This document shows, piece by piece, positions 62,278 to 64,000 of a stretch of 64,000 bases of DNA (its first letter is position 1; each line of letters opens with the position of its first letter). The position numbers and the translations under genes are program-made. Origin of the DNA: BOKV01 sp041397525 (GTDB lineage: Bacteria; Pseudomonadota; Alphaproteobacteria; Rhizobiales; Rhizobiaceae); the NCBI GenBank assembly GCA_041397525.1, contig JAWKWL010000004.1:248001-312000 (forward strand). The letters are read 5' to 3'. The notes below the pieces were generated by a model that saw only the letters and a list, made by a program, of their open reading frames with translations, was not told where the DNA came from and did no database searches.

Positions 62278-62600
62278 TTAATTGGTGAGCATGATCACCT
62301 CGCCGACATCGACGTGACAGGTAACTATATTGACCAGTAGGTCCTGGTTTTCCCGCTCAAGAAGGCATTTAACCGAGCCGGCAGGCAATGCCGCGAAAAC
62401 CTCATCGCTTGGCGCCATAACCATGAACGGGCCTTCGCCCCTTAGCGTCTCAAGAAGGCCTGCCGCATCAACCGCGACTACGAAAGTCTCGAAGCTGCCA
62501 GCTAGCAACTGCGATATCTACGAAATCAGCGGCCTTGGCGGGGATGGCAATGCTGCTGCTGCCGCGACAAATTTGGAAAAGTTCAGTACAAGCCACCTTT
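62278..62600 (-). pseudogene. Fasciclin-domain protein, frameshifted and truncated
   Basis: The frame from 62508 down reads GSFETFVVAVDAAGLLETLRGEGPF, the middle of a fasciclin (FAS1) domain, but stops after HVDVGEVIMLTN, missing about the last 50 residues. The preceding part of the domain (ADFVDIAVA) lies in another frame, one base off at about 62500, and the signal-peptide-like FVAAAAAL is in a third. At least one clear single-base frameshift plus the truncated end show decay. Confidence 0.75.
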
Positions 62601-62904
62601 GTTTGTTGCTCGGATCGACTGGATTGCGAGGAAGCAACAGTCCCGGCTCGACATTTCGCAATCAAGATATGGCTGAAAAACCGAGGCTTTTGCTGTGATC
62701 CGACTATTGCGGGTGGGTATAAACGCGGCCTTGTCACACGCAACTCCAAGACCGGAAAAGGTTGACTTCCCGGAGCCTTTCCCGTAACGCAGGGAAGAAA
62801 CCGGCTGCAGCTTTGTAATGCGTGCGTATGCCGAAGCGCCATGAGCGCCGCCGTCATTGTTCTCCGCACCGGCGGAGTCGGCAAATGAAAGAATCCGTCA
62901 AAAA
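62591..62904. other. Gene-free stretch before the helicase gene
   Basis: About 310 bp, presumably the leader of the DEAD-box gene. TTGACT near 62762 with TAACGC 17 bp later is a possible weak promoter. No supported gene. Confidence 0.4.
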
Positions 62905-64000
62905 ATGAGTTTTGAAACACTTGGACTGAGCCAAAAGGTCCTCAATGCCGTAATATCCAGCGGCTACACCCAGCCTACTCCAATTCAGGAACAGGCAATC
63001 CCGCATGTGCTGGCGCACCGCGATGTGCTGGGAATTGCCCAGACAGGAACCGGCAAGACCGCATCCTTCGTGCTGCCCATGCTGTCGCGGCTCGAAAAAG
63101 GTCGCGCCCGCGCCCGCATGCCGAGGACGCTTATACTGGAGCCGACCCGTGAACTCGCCGCCCAGGTTGAAGAGAGCTTCAACCGCTATGGCATCAACCA
63201 CAAGCTGACTGTCGCGCTGCTCATCGGAGGCGTTTCGTTTGAAGACCAATTGCGCAAGCTTGATCGCGGCGTAGACGTTCTGATCGCAACGCCTGGCCGC
63301 CTGCTCGACCATTTCGAGCGCGGCAAGCTGTTGATGACAGGTGTCGAAATCCTCGTGATTGACGAAGCCGACCGCATGCTGGACATGGGTTTCATTCCCG
63401 ATATCGAACGCATCGTGAAAATGGTGCCGTTCACCCGCCAGACGCTGTTCTTCTCCGCGACCATGCCACCCGAAATCGAGAAACTGTCCTCGCAGTTCCT
63501 GCAGAACCCGGTATCGATATCGGTCGCGGCGCCCTCCTCCGCATCGAAAACCATTACGCAGCGGGCGATCTCTGCGCCCATGGAAGACTACGAAAAGCGC
63601 GCCATCCTGCGCGGGCTGATCGACAATGCTGAAAACCTGAAAAACGCGATCATCTTCTGCAACCGCAAAAGTGACGTTTCCAATTTGTGGAAATCACTAG
63701 ACCGGCACGGCTACTCATGCGGCGCGTTGCATGGCGACATGGACCAGAAGAGCCGCACGGCAATGCTGCACAATTTCAAGGAAGGCAAGATCCAGTTGCT
63801 GGTTGCTTCCGATGTGGCAGCACGTGGCCTCGACATTCCGGATGTCAGCCATGTTTTCAATTTCGACGTGCCCGTGAATGCGGAAGATTATGTTCACCGC
63901 ATTGGCCGTACCGGACGCGCAGGCCGTTCCGGCTTTGCCTGCATGATCGTAACCCCACGCGACCAGAAGGGGTTTGACGCTATTGAGGATTTGATCGGGG
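62905..64000 (+). CDS. DEAD-box ATP-dependent RNA helicase (3' end beyond window)
   Basis: RNA helicase of the RhlE-like branch, 365 residues visible. All core motifs are present: Q-motif GYTQPTPIQEQAIP, Walker A AQTGTGKT, PTRELAAQ, TPGR, the DEAD box in IDEADRMLDMGF, SAT, ARGLDIPDV and HRIGRTGRAGR. The start MSFETLGLS is the family start. The C-terminal extension that would decide the subfamily lies outside the window. Confidence 0.93.
   Translation, partial: MSFETLGLSQKVLNAVISSGYTQPTPIQEQAIPHVLAHRDVLGIAQTGTGKTASFVLPMLSRLEKGRARARMPRTLILEPTRELAAQVEESFNRYGINHKLTVALLIGGVSFEDQLRKLDRGVDVLIATPGRLLDHFERGKLLMTGVEILVIDEADRMLDMGFIPDIERIVKMVPFTRQTLFFSATMPPEIEKLSSQFLQNPVSISVAAPSSASKTITQRAISAPMEDYEKRAILRGLIDNAENLKNAIIFCNRKSDVSNLWKSLDRHGYSCGALHGDMDQKSRTAMLHNFKEGKIQLLVASDVAARGLDIPDVSHVFNFDVPVNAEDYVHRIGRTGRAGRSGFACMIVTPRDQKGFDAIEDLIG

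Overview
The window looks like chromosome from an alphaproteobacterium of the order Hyphomicrobiales (Rhizobiales), close to the Phyllobacteriaceae/Brucellaceae. The evidence is the gene order rpsD-murI-trmJ-icd-alaS-recA, a BA14K protein, a DUF2865 protein, an MCE/Mla transporter whose permease carries an N-terminal STAS domain, and GTTC-N7-GTTC SOS boxes in front of recA. The DNA is GC-rich except for a few AT-richer patches. I see no rRNA, tRNA, CRISPR array, transposase or integrase.

Region 1 (1-16.4 kb) is a catabolic and transport region. A five-gene peptide-type ABC transporter operon ends with an alkaline-phosphatase-superfamily phosphodiesterase. It is followed by an HSL-family esterase, a choline-sulfatase-like sulfatase coupled to an MFS carrier, and an EamA exporter. 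Facing these is a minus-strand operon: an XRE-cupin regulator, a GcvT/dimethylglycine-dehydrogenase-like flavoprotein, an aminotransferase and a non-pyrrolysine MttB-family protein. Together these suggest scavenging of sulfated, phosphorylated or N-methylated amine compounds; the substrate is inferred, not shown.

Region 2 (16.5-34.1 kb) is mostly conserved core: a TAXI-type binding protein, a coiled-coil membrane protein, ttcA, a CapA-like protein, rpsD, an AT-rich orphan membrane gene, murI with a PAP2 phosphatase, trmJ, icd, a reductive-dehalogenase-like Fe-S protein, alaS, recA and the pseudouridine pair psuK-psuG.

Region 3 (34.1-50 kb) holds two tandem small Tat-signal proteins, an MCE-type lipid transport operon, an Ala/Glu-type epimerase, an MFS carrier, a PLP dehydratase, a decayed glycosyltransferase, an SDR lacking the usual catalytic Tyr/Lys, the malic enzyme maeB, a DUF2865 protein, gltX and another MFS carrier.

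Region 4 (50-53.2 kb) is accessory: a MarR regulator, a cupin, and a TetR/MAPEG divergent pair. The pair is bracketed by a 93-bp perfect direct repeat of the nadE 3' end, which looks like an insertion scar. The TetR/MAPEG intergenic region carries two copies of an ATACG-N4-CGTAT operator.

Region 5 (53.2-64 kb) is core again: nadE, a BA14K protein, a 42-residue membrane protein, a HisC-like aminotransferase with a methyltransferase, parE, a sulfide:quinone reductase, a secreted protein, a broken fasciclin gene and the start of a DEAD-box RNA helicase that runs off the window.
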